Source: Kineosporiaceae bacterium (GTDB lineage Bacteria; Actinomycetota; Actinomycetes; Actinomycetales; Kineosporiaceae). From it: a stretch of DNA of 64,000 nucleotides. Both the position numbers and the translations under genes were made by a program. Location of the stretch: contig JADJPO010000005.1 of the NCBI GenBank assembly GCA_016713225.1, positions 1 to 64,000 of the forward strand, given 5' to 3'. The stretch's first letter is position 1. Every line of letters starts with the position of its first letter. Shown here piece after piece: positions 50,924 to 60,030 of the stretch. Under the pieces are notes generated by a model that was given only the letters and a program-made list of their open reading frames with translations, was not told where the DNA came from and made no database searches.

Positions 50924-53755
50924 GTGGCCGGATCGACGAATGCTCAACCCGAGCGCGCTGCGGCCGGGTCGGGCACGGCCGGGTGGCGTGACGTGGCCGC
51001 CAAGAGCCGTCCCCCGCAGGCCATCGGGTTGGTACGCGAGCGCCTGATCTCGGTCACCGCTGTGCCGGTGCTGTTCGTGGTCGCTGCTGCCGGCCACGGC
51101 AAGACCACGCTGCTCGGCCAGATCGCCGCTCGGTTCGACGGGCAGGTGGCGTGGTATCGGGCCGACTCCTCCGACCGTGATCGCGCGACGCTCGTGGCGG
51201 GGCTGGTTCGCGTGATCAGCGCGGCCGCGGGAATCGAGGACCTGCCTGCCGACCTGCCCGCGCTCGCCGAGGTGATGGCCGGGCTGGGCGAGCGTGGTGC
51301 CGGGCCTCGTTGGTTGCTCGTCGTCGATGATGTGCACGAGGTCTGGGGCAGCCTCGCCGAGCGAGAACTGGCGCGGTTCATCGGCCAGGCCCCGGCGGGA
51401 TTGAGGATCGTGGTGGCCGCACGCCGCGTGCCGGGAATCGACCTGGACGACTTGAAGATCACCCGGGACGTCGCGGTCCTCGAGGCCGACGACCTGCGGT
51501 TCCGTTCCTGGGAGGTCGAACGGCTCTACCGCGACATCTATCACCAACCCCTGCCGCCCGAGGACGCGGCCGATCTGTCCCGGCGCACCGAGGGCTGGAT
51601 CGCCGGGCTGGTCATGTTCCACCTCGCCACCACCCACCACTCGCCGGTGCAGCGCCGCCAGTCTCTCGCTGGGCTGGGCCGCGGTTCACGGTTGGTCCGT
51701 CGCTACCTGGTGCGCGAGGTTCTCGGTGAGCTGCCCCCCGCGTTGCGCCACTTCCTGCGGCGGACCAGCGCACTCGGCGTCCTCACCGCAGAACTGTGCG
51801 ATGCCTTGCTGGATACCACAGACGCCGCTGAGGTGCTCGAGGCGCTGGAGCAACGGTTGCTGTTCATCCACGTCGATCGCAGTGGTGAGCGCTATCGCTA
51901 TCACCAGGTGCTCGCCGACCACCTCGAACTGGAACTCACCGACGAGCTCGGGCCGCGGCAGGCCCCTTTCTGGTACCGACGCGCCGCACGGGTGCTGTTG
52001 CACGCGGGCGAGGTCCGCGCCGCCTTTCGCGCGTTCGCGCGCGCCGAGGACTGGGCCGCCGCGGAGAGGTTGCTCCAGACGAGCGGCGAACAGATCGTGA
52101 CCGATGGTGGGCCGGCCACCGATCTGTTACCCGCGGAACTGAGTCGGCACGACCCGTGGCTACGGCTGGCCGAGGCCCGCCGGCTGCGCGGCCGCGGCAG
52201 GTTGCAGGCCGCGGTCGAGGCATATCGTGAGGCCGCCGAGATCGCCGAGGACCCCGATCTGGTGGATGTCTGCCGCGCCGAGGCCCGGGCGACGAGTTTG
52301 TGGTTGCCCGGCGCCGTTCCACCGCCGCAGGATCCGTTCGGCATGCTGCGGGCCGCCACGATGCGACACCCGTGGCAGCACCTCGAGGCACTCGGCGCCC
52401 GGAGGGACGTCACGTCGATGCTCGCGGCCGGCGTGGTGGCCGGGCTGTGCGGAGACGCTGAACGGGCCGAGAGCCTGCTGCAGACCGCCTGCGAACACCC
52501 TGAGGCCACGGATGCCACCGTGGCCACGGCGACCTGTGCGCGAGCGGGCCTGCGCTGGCTGTCGAGGACGGTGCCGGTGTCGGAGTCCGATCTCGAGGAC
52601 GTGGTGCAGGCCTGCGAGTTGTCCACACCCTGGCTGGCACGTATCGCTCGAGCGCTGCTGGCTGCCTGCCGGGGCGAGCTGGCCAGCCTGTCCTTGCTGC
52701 GGATCAGCGCGGACGCCGATCAGGACCGCTGGGGGGCTGGGCTCGTGGCGCTGGTGCAGGCTGTGGCCGACGGCCACCGACAGGCCTATCAGGACGCCTG
52801 CACCGCCCTGGCCGTGGTCGACGCCCCGGTCGTGGAGCTGTGGGCGCGCAGCCTGGCTGCCGCCGCACACCCGCCGGGTGAGGCCGGGGTCGACCTGGTG
52901 CGCGAGGCCCGATCGCTCGGCGTGCGGGATGTGCCGCAGATCGCCGCGCGCTGGCGGGGCGGCGTGGCCGAGTCGCCTGCCTCAGCCGCGGGTCACCAGG
53001 TGGTCATCACCGACGAGCCTCTGCTGACGCTGCGGTTGTTCGGTGGGTTCGCCGTGGCGGTGCGCGGCGAGCCGGTCGATCTGGGCGGGGTCCGCCCCCG
53101 GGCGCGGGCGGCGATGCACCTGCTCGCCCTGAACGCAGGTCGGTGGGTGCACCGGGATGTCCTCGCGGATGCGATCTGGCCGGACGCCGGTGGGGAGGCC
53201 GCGTTGCGCAGCCTGCAGGTGGCGCTGTCGAGCCTGCGCACCGAGATCGCCAAGATCTCGGGTGGGAGCCCCGTGGTGCCCGCCCGGCGTGGGGAGAACT
53301 ACGGCCTGGTCGTACCCGGACCGATCCACAGCGACGTGATCGGCTTCGAGGCGGCGCTCACGGCCGCTCGCGAGGCGCGCGGGCGAGCCGATGCGCCCGC
53401 CGAGCGTCAGGCCCTGCAGCGCGCCGGGCAGCTCTACGTCGGCGACCTGCTGCCCGAGGCGGGGCCGGCCGAGTGGGTGCTGGCCGAACGAGATCGGCTG
53501 CGCCTGGCGGCCGCCGATGCCGCCTGCGCCCTGGCCGTACTCCAGGGCGGCGCGGGCGAACTCGAGGGGGCGATCGAGCAGGTCCGCCGGTGCCTGCGGT
53601 TGGACCCCTACCGAGACGCTGCGTGGCGCCTGCTGGCCCGGCTGCACGACCGGGCGGGCGATCCCGCGGCAGCGCAGGCCGCCGTCCTGCAACGTCGACG
53701 GGTGATGGCCGAGTTGGGCATCCCGCTATCGGGTCGTGGGCCTGTCACGCAATGA
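50924..53755 (+). CDS. STAND-NTPase/SARP-family transcriptional activator
   Basis: 943 residues. An N-terminal MalT/STAND-type NTPase has Walker A FVVAAAGHGKTTLL (about 52-64) and Walker B RWLLVVDDVHE, then winged-helix regions and a helical TPR-like middle. The C-terminal 240 residues are a SARP module: OmpR-like DNA-binding part (LRLFGGFAVAVRGEPVDLGG, RRARAAMHLLALNAGRWVHRDVLADAIWPD) and BTAD repeats (VGDLLPEAG, AIEQVRRCLRLDPYRDAAWRLLARLH). DNA binding at the C-terminus is the reverse of AfsR. Its stop overlaps that of the last eCIS gene by 11 bases, suggesting it controls the injection system. Confidence 0.85.
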   Translation: MAGSTNAQPERAAAGSGTAGWRDVAAKSRPPQAIGLVRERLISVTAVPVLFVVAAAGHGKTTLLGQIAARFDGQVAWYRADSSDRDRATLVAGLVRVISAAAGIEDLPADLPALAEVMAGLGERGAGPRWLLVVDDVHEVWGSLAERELARFIGQAPAGLRIVVAARRVPGIDLDDLKITRDVAVLEADDLRFRSWEVERLYRDIYHQPLPPEDAADLSRRTEGWIAGLVMFHLATTHHSPVQRRQSLAGLGRGSRLVRRYLVREVLGELPPALRHFLRRTSALGVLTAELCDALLDTTDAAEVLEALEQRLLFIHVDRSGERYRYHQVLADHLELELTDELGPRQAPFWYRRAARVLLHAGEVRAAFRAFARAEDWAAAERLLQTSGEQIVTDGGPATDLLPAELSRHDPWLRLAEARRLRGRGRLQAAVEAYREAAEIAEDPDLVDVCRAEARATSLWLPGAVPPPQDPFGMLRAATMRHPWQHLEALGARRDVTSMLAAGVVAGLCGDAERAESLLQTACEHPEATDATVATATCARAGLRWLSRTVPVSESDLEDVVQACELSTPWLARIARALLAACRGELASLSLLRISADADQDRWGAGLVALVQAVADGHRQAYQDACTALAVVDAPVVELWARSLAAAAHPPGEAGVDLVREARSLGVRDVPQIAARWRGGVAESPASAAGHQVVITDEPLLTLRLFGGFAVAVRGEPVDLGGVRPRARAAMHLLALNAGRWVHRDVLADAIWPDAGGEAALRSLQVALSSLRTEIAKISGGSPVVPARRGENYGLVVPGPIHSDVIGFEAALTAAREARGRADAPAERQALQRAGQLYVGDLLPEAGPAEWVLAERDRLRLAAADAACALAVLQGGAGELEGAIEQVRRCLRLDPYRDAAWRLLARLHDRAGDPAAAQAAVLQRRRVMAELGIPLSGRGPVTQ

Positions 53756-54317
53756 GTGTCACCTCCACCCGCCAGGCCAGATGTGCCGGCGCCACGAGCG
53801 CGACCAGCCGAGACAGCAGCGCGGCGTCCGGTGCGTTCTGTCCGGCCGGGACGATGACGTGCACCACCAGTTCGTCGGGTCCGGTGCGTGGTGGCCGCGC
53901 CCCGGCCTCGGCCGACCACGTGGTGCTGCCCGGGTCGTCGAGCTGGGGGGTGATGCCGGTCGCGAGTTCGACCAGCTCTCGGACGGCGAACGCCGTACCG
54001 CGCCAGGCGTGGAGCTCGGCTGCCCTGGCCACGAGCAGCCGGCGGCGCTCCTGCGGCCACAGTGCGGCGTCCGGCAATCCCACCCACCCCGCGAGCCACG
54101 TGAGGACGTCGGGTGGGCTGAGCGCCGGGTGCAGGTAGGCCGGCAGGCAGTCGAGGGTCGCCAGCACGGGGGCGAGCACCTCGTCGAGCGCGGCGCACAT
54201 CCGCTGAGCCAGGTCGTCCTCCAGGAACAGGCTGGGCAGTCCCGCCCCGATCGGGTGTGGGGAGATCAGCCCGGGCACGTCGCGTCGTCCCGAGCGGGCG
54301 CCCGTGGGAGCGCTCAC
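53745..54317 (-). CDS. eCIS tail protein I-like
   Basis: 190 residues matching the P2-gpI-like tail protein that fits between baseplate J and fibres: LDEVLAPVLATLDCLPAYLHPALSPPDVLTWLAGWVGLP, then LLVARAAELHAWRGTAFAVRELVELATG. The GTG at 54317 overlaps the baseplate J stop. Last gene of the eCIS run in this window. Confidence 0.8.
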   Translation of the reverse strand: MSAPTGARSGRRDVPGLISPHPIGAGLPSLFLEDDLAQRMCAALDEVLAPVLATLDCLPAYLHPALSPPDVLTWLAGWVGLPDAALWPQERRRLLVARAAELHAWRGTAFAVRELVELATGITPQLDDPGSTTWSAEAGARPPRTGPDELVVHVIVPAGQNAPDAALLSRLVALVAPAHLAWRVEVTLIA

Positions 54318-56263
54318 TGGACTCTCACCTGATGCAGGTGTGAGTGCACCAGCGCATGGGGTGCCAGGTCGAGGCGGGACACCGGCTGGTCCCCGCGGCG
54401 GCCGTCCTGCAGCCTGACCGGGAAGAGCAGGACCTCTTCGACCGCGGCCACGCCCGGCGCATCGGCCAGCAGGCCGGCGAGTTCGAAGGCCGGCAGGCTG
54501 CGCCCGAACGGCCATCCGGTGCCCTCGGGCCCGCCGTCCAGCGGGGACAGGTACCGGTACAGCAGCTGCAGCAACAACTCCCGCAGCTGCGTGGCGTCCT
54601 GCGCTCCCGGAGCCCGGCTGACCCGGGCGACGACGGTGACCCCGACATAGTCGGGCGGCCCCACGATCAACCGGGTGCCCACCAGCCGTCGGGGCTCGAG
54701 GTGCTCGGCGATGCGGCGCAACAGATCGTCCGGAGGGCGCGAGATGTCCTGGTAGGCAAGGCGTCCGTGCTCATCGGCAGGTACCCACGGTACGACGACG
54801 AGCCGAACGTTCCCGACGTCTGCGGCGCCGGGTCCGGCCGGTACGCAGCGCACCCGGGCGGCGTCCGGGGCGACCTGGCGAGCCAGCTCCTCGAAGTCGT
54901 CGGCGGTGACGGCCCGGCCGCCGGCGCGCAGCTCGAGCGGGCCGCGCAGGCGAACCTCCGGCATCGTCTCGCCGTCGATGCCGCCGATGGCCGGGTGGCG
55001 GTTCTCGACCCGTGCCACATACGGCACGCTCGTCTTGAGCACTCGGATCGTGCCCCGGGCGACGTTGCCGCGACGCCCCCCGCCGATGCGGTAGGCCGAC
55101 AGACGCAGCCGGGAATCCTTGGCCGGAATGGCGCCGAACTGCCGAGTCGACCCGTCGGGACGGCGCACCATCGGCCCGAACTCGACCGTTCCGCCGGAGC
55201 GGTCCAAGCGGTAGTGCCGGTCGTCGGGCCCGGACGCCGCGAAGTCGTGGACCGGCGTCCAGGTCTGCACTCTGCTCTCGGTGACGACGTCGAGCAGCCC
55301 CTGGTGCTCCCAGGGCAGCACGGGGGCGTGGCCGAGAGCGAACCGTTGCCCCGGGGCACCATCGGATCGGCCCAGCATCTCGTCGTGAACCGTCTCGGCG
55401 TTCACCACGTCGACCGTGCCGCCGATCGTCATCGCCTGCACCGAACGGATCTGGGGGCTGGTGCGGTAGGCGCGACCGGTGGAGTTCTCGATCACACGGC
55501 AGCGCAGCCATCCGCCGCGTGCCCTGGCCTTGGCCGACAGGGTGTGCTTCGCCGGGACGTGTAGCACGACGTCGCCGGGGCGGTTGAGGCCACCGGTGTG
55601 GTCTCGATCGACATCGCAACGGGTCCAGTCCGTTCCGGTCCACGCCTCCCACACCAGCGGCGGGTCACGCGGGTCGATGCCCGCCCCGCCGACCGGACAG
55701 TCGAGCCGAAGGAGCACGGCGCAGGACGGCACGGCATCCGACAGGCCGAACAGGACGGCATCACCGACCCGGGGCGGATCCGAGAAACACTCCACGGGCT
55801 CTCCGGCGGCGCGCTGAGCGGTGCGCGAGGTTTCGGTGACGCCGTCCCAGGTGGCCAACTCCGCCAGTGAGCACGGCACGATGCTCAGGTCCTCGGCCGT
55901 GCTGAACACGATCGCCTCGTCGGTGTCGGTGCGCGCGGTGGCCACCTCGGTCTCGGCGCGCACCAGGACCGGGGCCGGTTGGGCTGCCGACAGCCAGAAC
56001 GTGGTCGTGCCCCGGGCCGCGGTGGGCGGGAACGGACGCACCCCGAGCAGGTCCAGGAACGCCAGGTAGTGACGGTCGGGGACGCGATTGAGGCGATAGA
56101 TCACCTGATCGACCATCTGGGCGAACGCCTCGATCAGGGTGACCCCGGGATCGGACACGTTGTGGTCGGTCCACTCCGGACACCGTTGCTGCACCAGGCG
56201 TTTGGCTTCGTCGACCAGGGACTGGAAGTCGCGGTCGTCGAGATTGGGTGACTCGAGCACCAT
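54314..56263 (-). CDS. eCIS baseplate J-like protein
   Basis: 649 residues, the baseplate wedge component. MVLESPNLDDRDFQSLVDEAKRL, WTDHNVSDPGVTLIEAFAQMVDQVIYRLNRVPDRHYLAFLDLLG and the later VTADDFEELARQVAPDAARVRCV are typical of the long eCIS baseplate J proteins. The ATG at 56263 is two bases past the gp25 stop. Full length and intact. Confidence 0.88.
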   Translation of the reverse strand: MVLESPNLDDRDFQSLVDEAKRLVQQRCPEWTDHNVSDPGVTLIEAFAQMVDQVIYRLNRVPDRHYLAFLDLLGVRPFPPTAARGTTTFWLSAAQPAPVLVRAETEVATARTDTDEAIVFSTAEDLSIVPCSLAELATWDGVTETSRTAQRAAGEPVECFSDPPRVGDAVLFGLSDAVPSCAVLLRLDCPVGGAGIDPRDPPLVWEAWTGTDWTRCDVDRDHTGGLNRPGDVVLHVPAKHTLSAKARARGGWLRCRVIENSTGRAYRTSPQIRSVQAMTIGGTVDVVNAETVHDEMLGRSDGAPGQRFALGHAPVLPWEHQGLLDVVTESRVQTWTPVHDFAASGPDDRHYRLDRSGGTVEFGPMVRRPDGSTRQFGAIPAKDSRLRLSAYRIGGGRRGNVARGTIRVLKTSVPYVARVENRHPAIGGIDGETMPEVRLRGPLELRAGGRAVTADDFEELARQVAPDAARVRCVPAGPGAADVGNVRLVVVPWVPADEHGRLAYQDISRPPDDLLRRIAEHLEPRRLVGTRLIVGPPDYVGVTVVARVSRAPGAQDATQLRELLLQLLYRYLSPLDGGPEGTGWPFGRSLPAFELAGLLADAPGVAAVEEVLLFPVRLQDGRRGDQPVSRLDLAPHALVHSHLHQVRVQ

Positions 56264-56264
56264 G

Positions 56265-56726
56265 TCAACGGCCTCCCTCGATGGTGGCGACGGGGGTGAC
56301 GGTGGTGTCGGTGGCGACGCCGGCCGATGGTTCGTGGTCGGGGATGACGTAGAACGGGAAGACCAGGTTGCGGGGGTCGTTGGTGCCGCGCAGCCGGTAG
56401 CGGATGTCGAGGTAGAGCACGCCGTCCTGGGCATCGCTGAAGTCGACCTCGACGTCGTCCAGCGTGATGCGCGGTTCCCAGCGGTCGAGGGCGGTGCGCA
56501 CCTCGTACGCGAGGCGCCCGGCGGTTGCGGCGTTGGCGGGCGCGAACACGTGATCGGCGAGGCGAGAACCGAACTCGGGTCGCATGGGCCGCTCGCCGGG
56601 GCGGGTGGCCAGGATCAGCCGGATCGCCTCCTCGACCTCGCGCTCCTGGCTGACCAGGGCCAGGCCGCCGCCTGCCCCGATCCGCAATGGGTAGGCGATG
56701 CCGGAACCGATGAAGTCCGTGGCCAC
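56265..56726 (-). CDS. eCIS gp25-like baseplate protein
   Basis: 153 residues of the GPW/gp25 family: IGSGIAYPLRIGAGGGLALVSQEREVEEAIRLILATRPGERPMRPEFGSRL includes the conserved E-R pair that nucleates sheath contraction (TRPGERPMRPEFG). Located between PAAR and baseplate J, as in other eCIS and T6SS clusters. Confidence 0.9.
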   Translation of the reverse strand: MATDFIGSGIAYPLRIGAGGGLALVSQEREVEEAIRLILATRPGERPMRPEFGSRLADHVFAPANAATAGRLAYEVRTALDRWEPRITLDDVEVDFSDAQDGVLYLDIRYRLRGTNDPRNLVFPFYVIPDHEPSAGVATDTTVTPVATIEGGR

Positions 56727-56727
56727 G

Positions 56728-57009
56728 TCAGCCTCCGATGAGTACGGTCGGGCAGCCCAGCACGATCGGCGAGCCGCAGACCGAGCAGTCGCCGAGCACT
56801 GCCGCGGGCAACCCGGCGATCAGCACGGTCGGCACGCCCGGCCCGACGATGGTGCTCGGCGGGTGCGGTGGCGTGCCGGGGAAGGAGCAGACATGCATCG
56901 CGCTGACCGTGGCCGCGGGCTTGCCGCCGATGAGCACGGTGGGGACTCCCGGCGGTCCGATGACGCCGGGGTGGCCGGTTTGGTCGCCGACCCGAGCTGC
57001 CATGGGCAT
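56728..57009 (-). CDS. PAAR-domain spike tip
   Basis: 93 residues with several copies of a PTVLIGG-type turn (GVPTVLIGGKPAA, GVPTVLIAGLPAA, GCPTVLIGG) and His/Cys residues (TGHPG, MHVCSF, DCSVCGSP) that would bind the structural zinc. It sharpens the VgrG spike and may carry effectors. No C-terminal toxin is fused. Confidence 0.9.
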   Translation of the reverse strand: MPMAARVGDQTGHPGVIGPPGVPTVLIGGKPAATVSAMHVCSFPGTPPHPPSTIVGPGVPTVLIAGLPAAVLGDCSVCGSPIVLGCPTVLIGG

Positions 57010-57036
57010 GCGATGCTCCTTCGGTGTCGAGTGCGG

Positions 57037-58767
57037 TCAGTTGATCCGCACCAGGGCGGCCTTCAAGGTGGCTTGGGCGCCGCCGTCCAGGGTCAGCCCG
57101 GTGGTGGCCTTGATGCTGATGTCGGCGCCTTCGAGCTGCAGTCGGCCCTGCCCGGCTTTGATCGAGATCCCTTGTGCGCCAGAGATCTCGACGCTGCCGT
57201 TGCTGGTGACGGTGATCCGGGTGTTGCTCGCGTCGAGTGTCAGTTCGAGCGCGTCGTCGCCGGTGGCCAACCGGACGCCGGCGCCGGAGTCGGCGTCCAG
57301 CAGGTCGATCCGGTGGCCGCGCCGCGAGACCACCGAGCGCCGGGTGACCGCCCCGGACCCGGAGTCGACGGCGGCCGGGCCGGACGGCGGGGTGTCGCGG
57401 CCGTTGTAGAGGCCCCCCAGCACGTAGGGGTGGCGCAGATCGCCGCGCTCGAAGGCCACCAGCACCTCGTCACCCACCTCGGGCAGGATGAATGCCCCGC
57501 GGGACTCACCGGCGCCGGCGTGCACGGTGCGCGCCCAGTCGCTGACGTGATCGTCGGCCAGCCAGGGGAAGCAGACCTTGACCCGGCCGGCGTTCGTGGG
57601 GTCCTGCACATCGGTGACCACGGCGAGGGTGACCCCGGTGATCGGTGGGATGCCCGTGCCGTTGCCGCCGCCGCCGGAGACCAGGCCGTACAGGGAGCGA
57701 TCCTGGCGCCCGGTGACCGAGAAGTGGGTCTGGTAGCCGCCCGCCTGATCGAAGGTGTGCCGCGAGGTGGTCACCACGTATTTGCCGTCGAAGGGGGCGC
57801 CCAGGTCGGTCAGGGTGATCGCGGCGCCGGCGCGGATCATCGGGTTGCCGCGCGCGACGGCGTCCACCTCGGCGAAGGCACCCCCGAGCTGCTCCGACAA
57901 GGCCTGCGCCGCCGTGTCGACCTCGGCCTGGGTGCGGTACGGGACGTCGCCGGTGACGTAGACCGGGTCACCGAACGTCTTGGCGAGGTCGGCCGGCGTG
58001 GCGCCGTCCAGTTGGGCACTGCGGGTGCCGGCACGATGCCGCCCGATGAGGGCCTTCTTCTCGGCGACGTCCCAGCCACGCACCTCGACGTCGCTCACCT
58101 GGTCTGCAGCCGTGACCACGGCGCGCAACCGCAGCAGGTCGGACGAGCGGCGCAGCACCAGCGCCTCCTCGGCGGGGGCGGTGCCGTCGGGGGCGTCCTC
58201 GGCCGGACGCGGAGCACGGAACTCGAACGCGCCGTCCCGCACCGCGACCTCGTGGCCGATCTCGCGGGCCAGACCGTTCAGGAAGACCCAATCACTGACG
58301 CCCGCCTGGCACACGTGGTCGAACACCGTGCTGGTCGAATCGATGCGACCCAGCGTCAGACCCGCGCGCTGAGCGACCTTGGTGGCCACGTCGGAGGCAG
58401 TGGCCTGGGTCCAGGTGTCGGTGCGTCGCCCACGGAACAGCCGGTGGGCTGGGTCCAGGCCGCGGACGACGGTGTAGGACCCCGTGGTGTCGAACTCGAC
58501 CTCCAGCGCGGTGATCTCGGCCGTGATCAGCTTCTGTGGCGCAGAGCGTCCGGTGACGCTCACCGAGACGACCAACGGGGCGCCCACCGAGGCGCCGGTC
58601 GCCTTCAGCAGCAGGCGATCCGGGTCGCGGAAGCGCAGCACGACCAGGTCGGGCAGGTTCAGGCTGTCGTCGACGTAACCGCTGACCAGTTGCTGCAGCA
58701 GCAGGCTCGACAGCTCGGTGCCGTTGATGCTGACACCGAAGCCGCTGCTGAACGTGGGTTGGGGCAC
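57037..58767 (-). CDS. VgrG-like spike protein
   Basis: 576 residues. The N-terminal half resembles phage late-control D/gp27 (LSSLLLQQLVSGYVDDSLNLPDLVVLRFRDPD). The gp5 OB-fold follows (GVTLAVVTDVQDPTNAGRVKVCFPWLADDHVSDWARTVHAGAGES, then GDEVLVAFERGDLRHPYVLGGLYNG). The C-terminal beta-helix ends with repeated short strands (NTRITVTSNGSVEISGAQGISIKAGQG). No extra toxin domain. Full length. Confidence 0.9.
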   Translation of the reverse strand: MPQPTFSSGFGVSINGTELSSLLLQQLVSGYVDDSLNLPDLVVLRFRDPDRLLLKATGASVGAPLVVSVSVTGRSAPQKLITAEITALEVEFDTTGSYTVVRGLDPAHRLFRGRRTDTWTQATASDVATKVAQRAGLTLGRIDSTSTVFDHVCQAGVSDWVFLNGLAREIGHEVAVRDGAFEFRAPRPAEDAPDGTAPAEEALVLRRSSDLLRLRAVVTAADQVSDVEVRGWDVAEKKALIGRHRAGTRSAQLDGATPADLAKTFGDPVYVTGDVPYRTQAEVDTAAQALSEQLGGAFAEVDAVARGNPMIRAGAAITLTDLGAPFDGKYVVTTSRHTFDQAGGYQTHFSVTGRQDRSLYGLVSGGGGNGTGIPPITGVTLAVVTDVQDPTNAGRVKVCFPWLADDHVSDWARTVHAGAGESRGAFILPEVGDEVLVAFERGDLRHPYVLGGLYNGRDTPPSGPAAVDSGSGAVTRRSVVSRRGHRIDLLDADSGAGVRLATGDDALELTLDASNTRITVTSNGSVEISGAQGISIKAGQGRLQLEGADISIKATTGLTLDGGAQATLKAALVRIN

Positions 58768-58773
58768 GGCGGC

Positions 58774-59529
58774 CTACCCGTGCTCGGTCAGCAGCAGGTC
58801 GACCGCCGGCAGCAGCAGCGTGCGGCCGGGGCGCACCCGCAGCGGATCGTCGATGTCGTTGGCCCGGGCCAGCGGCCGCCACAGGGCGGGGTCGCCGTAC
58901 TCCTGCCAGGCGATCGAGGCCAGGGACTCGCCGTCCACGACGGTGTGCCGGCTCGCGGTGGCCAGGCCACCCGAGGTCGGGTTCTGCCGAGACGGTTCGC
59001 CGGGCATCTCCTCGAGGGTCACCGAGCAGGTCGCCCGGATCGGGGTGCCGTCGGCACGGAACAGGGTGTACTTCGCCTGCACCGAGGTCACGAACGCCAC
59101 GAAGCTGGCCACGGTGCCCCAGCGCAGGATCACCACCGGGGGCGATCCCTTGGTGTGCGTCAGGCTCAGGTCGGTCGGGACGCAACAGCTGAACAACTGC
59201 TCGACCTGGGCCACGACGCTGCCCGATGAACTGGTGGAGGCGTCGAAGAACAGTTCGAAGCTGAGTTTGCAGGGCTCGGCGCCCGTGAACTGGGGTGGTC
59301 CGGCGCTCTTCGACCCGCGTGCGCGTTGGCGCTCCCAGGTGGCCGACTTCTGGATCGAGAGCTCTTTCGGCTTGAACTGGAACGCGATCCGGCCGCAGGG
59401 GGCGCCCGGCTTGCCGCCGTCGGCGGCGGGGGTGGCCTCGAACAGTTCGAGGGCGGCCTCGGTGAGGCTCGGCGAACTGGACTTCGCCGGGCCGGCGGCA
59501 GGCGCGGTCAGGGCGATCGGACGGGGCAT
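58774..59529 (-). CDS. eCIS LysM-domain baseplate protein
   Basis: 251 residues. The C-terminal LysM-like part (VVDGESLASIAWQEYGDPALWRPLARANDIDDPLRVRPG) follows a conserved CIS N-terminal part (RIAFQFKPKELSIQKSATWERQ, LSFELFFDAST). In the T4/eCIS baseplate it corresponds to the gp53-like component joining tube and spike. Located 6 bases before the VgrG gene. Confidence 0.88.
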   Translation of the reverse strand: MPRPIALTAPAAGPAKSSSPSLTEAALELFEATPAADGGKPGAPCGRIAFQFKPKELSIQKSATWERQRARGSKSAGPPQFTGAEPCKLSFELFFDASTSSSGSVVAQVEQLFSCCVPTDLSLTHTKGSPPVVILRWGTVASFVAFVTSVQAKYTLFRADGTPIRATCSVTLEEMPGEPSRQNPTSGGLATASRHTVVDGESLASIAWQEYGDPALWRPLARANDIDDPLRVRPGRTLLLPAVDLLLTEHG

Positions 59530-59542
59530 CGGCGAGCCTCCT

Positions 59543-59986
59543 TCAGCTCTCGGGCGCGAACGTGAAGCCGTGGTGGGCGATCTCGATGGTCTCCATCGCG
59601 ATCTTGGGGGAGTCGAGGTTGAAGCTCGGTCCGGTCCAGCGCACCGGGACGACGCCGGCGAGGTTCCAGCGGGCGACCGGCCGGTCGTCGGTGCCGCGCG
59701 CGACGATGCTCGCCGTGCCGGGGCCGAGGCCGGTGGCGACCTGGGTGAACCACTCGGCGACCTTGCGGCTGTCCTTGCCCAGGGCGCGGCTGAGTTTGAT
59801 GTTCGAGAACTTGAGCCGGGTCGGCAGTTGCCACACGAAACCGTTCGTACCGCCCTCTTCTCGTTGTTCGAGCACCACCTCGATGCCCAACCCGTCGCAG
59901 CTGGTGAAGGTGCCCAGGTCGATGCCGTCGATCTGCACCGAGAAGCAGACGGTGACCACCGGGTCGGTGCCGGGCGTCGTGGTCAT
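59543..59986 (-). CDS. eCIS tube protein 2 (gp19-like)
   Basis: 147 residues of the phage-tail tube family: CFSVQIDGIDLGTFTSCDGLGIEVVLEQREEGG and IKLSRALGKDSRKVAEWF, ending METIEIAHHGFTFAP. It is the second of two tube paralogues; in related particles the minor one forms the initiator layer between baseplate and main tube. Confidence 0.88.
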   Translation of the reverse strand: MTTTPGTDPVVTVCFSVQIDGIDLGTFTSCDGLGIEVVLEQREEGGTNGFVWQLPTRLKFSNIKLSRALGKDSRKVAEWFTQVATGLGPGTASIVARGTDDRPVARWNLAGVVPVRWTGPSFNLDSPKIAMETIEIAHHGFTFAPES

Positions 59987-60030
59987 CGATGCTCCTGTCC
60001 GGGTGGGTGGCGTTCGGGGTGGCGAGCTGG

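Noticed and set aside
56698..59229. An 843-codon plus-strand open frame opposite the eCIS genes
   Set aside because: It is antisense to clear PAAR, VgrG and LysM genes. Its translation is His/Arg/Gly-rich without any fold, as expected for the mirror of high-GC coding DNA.
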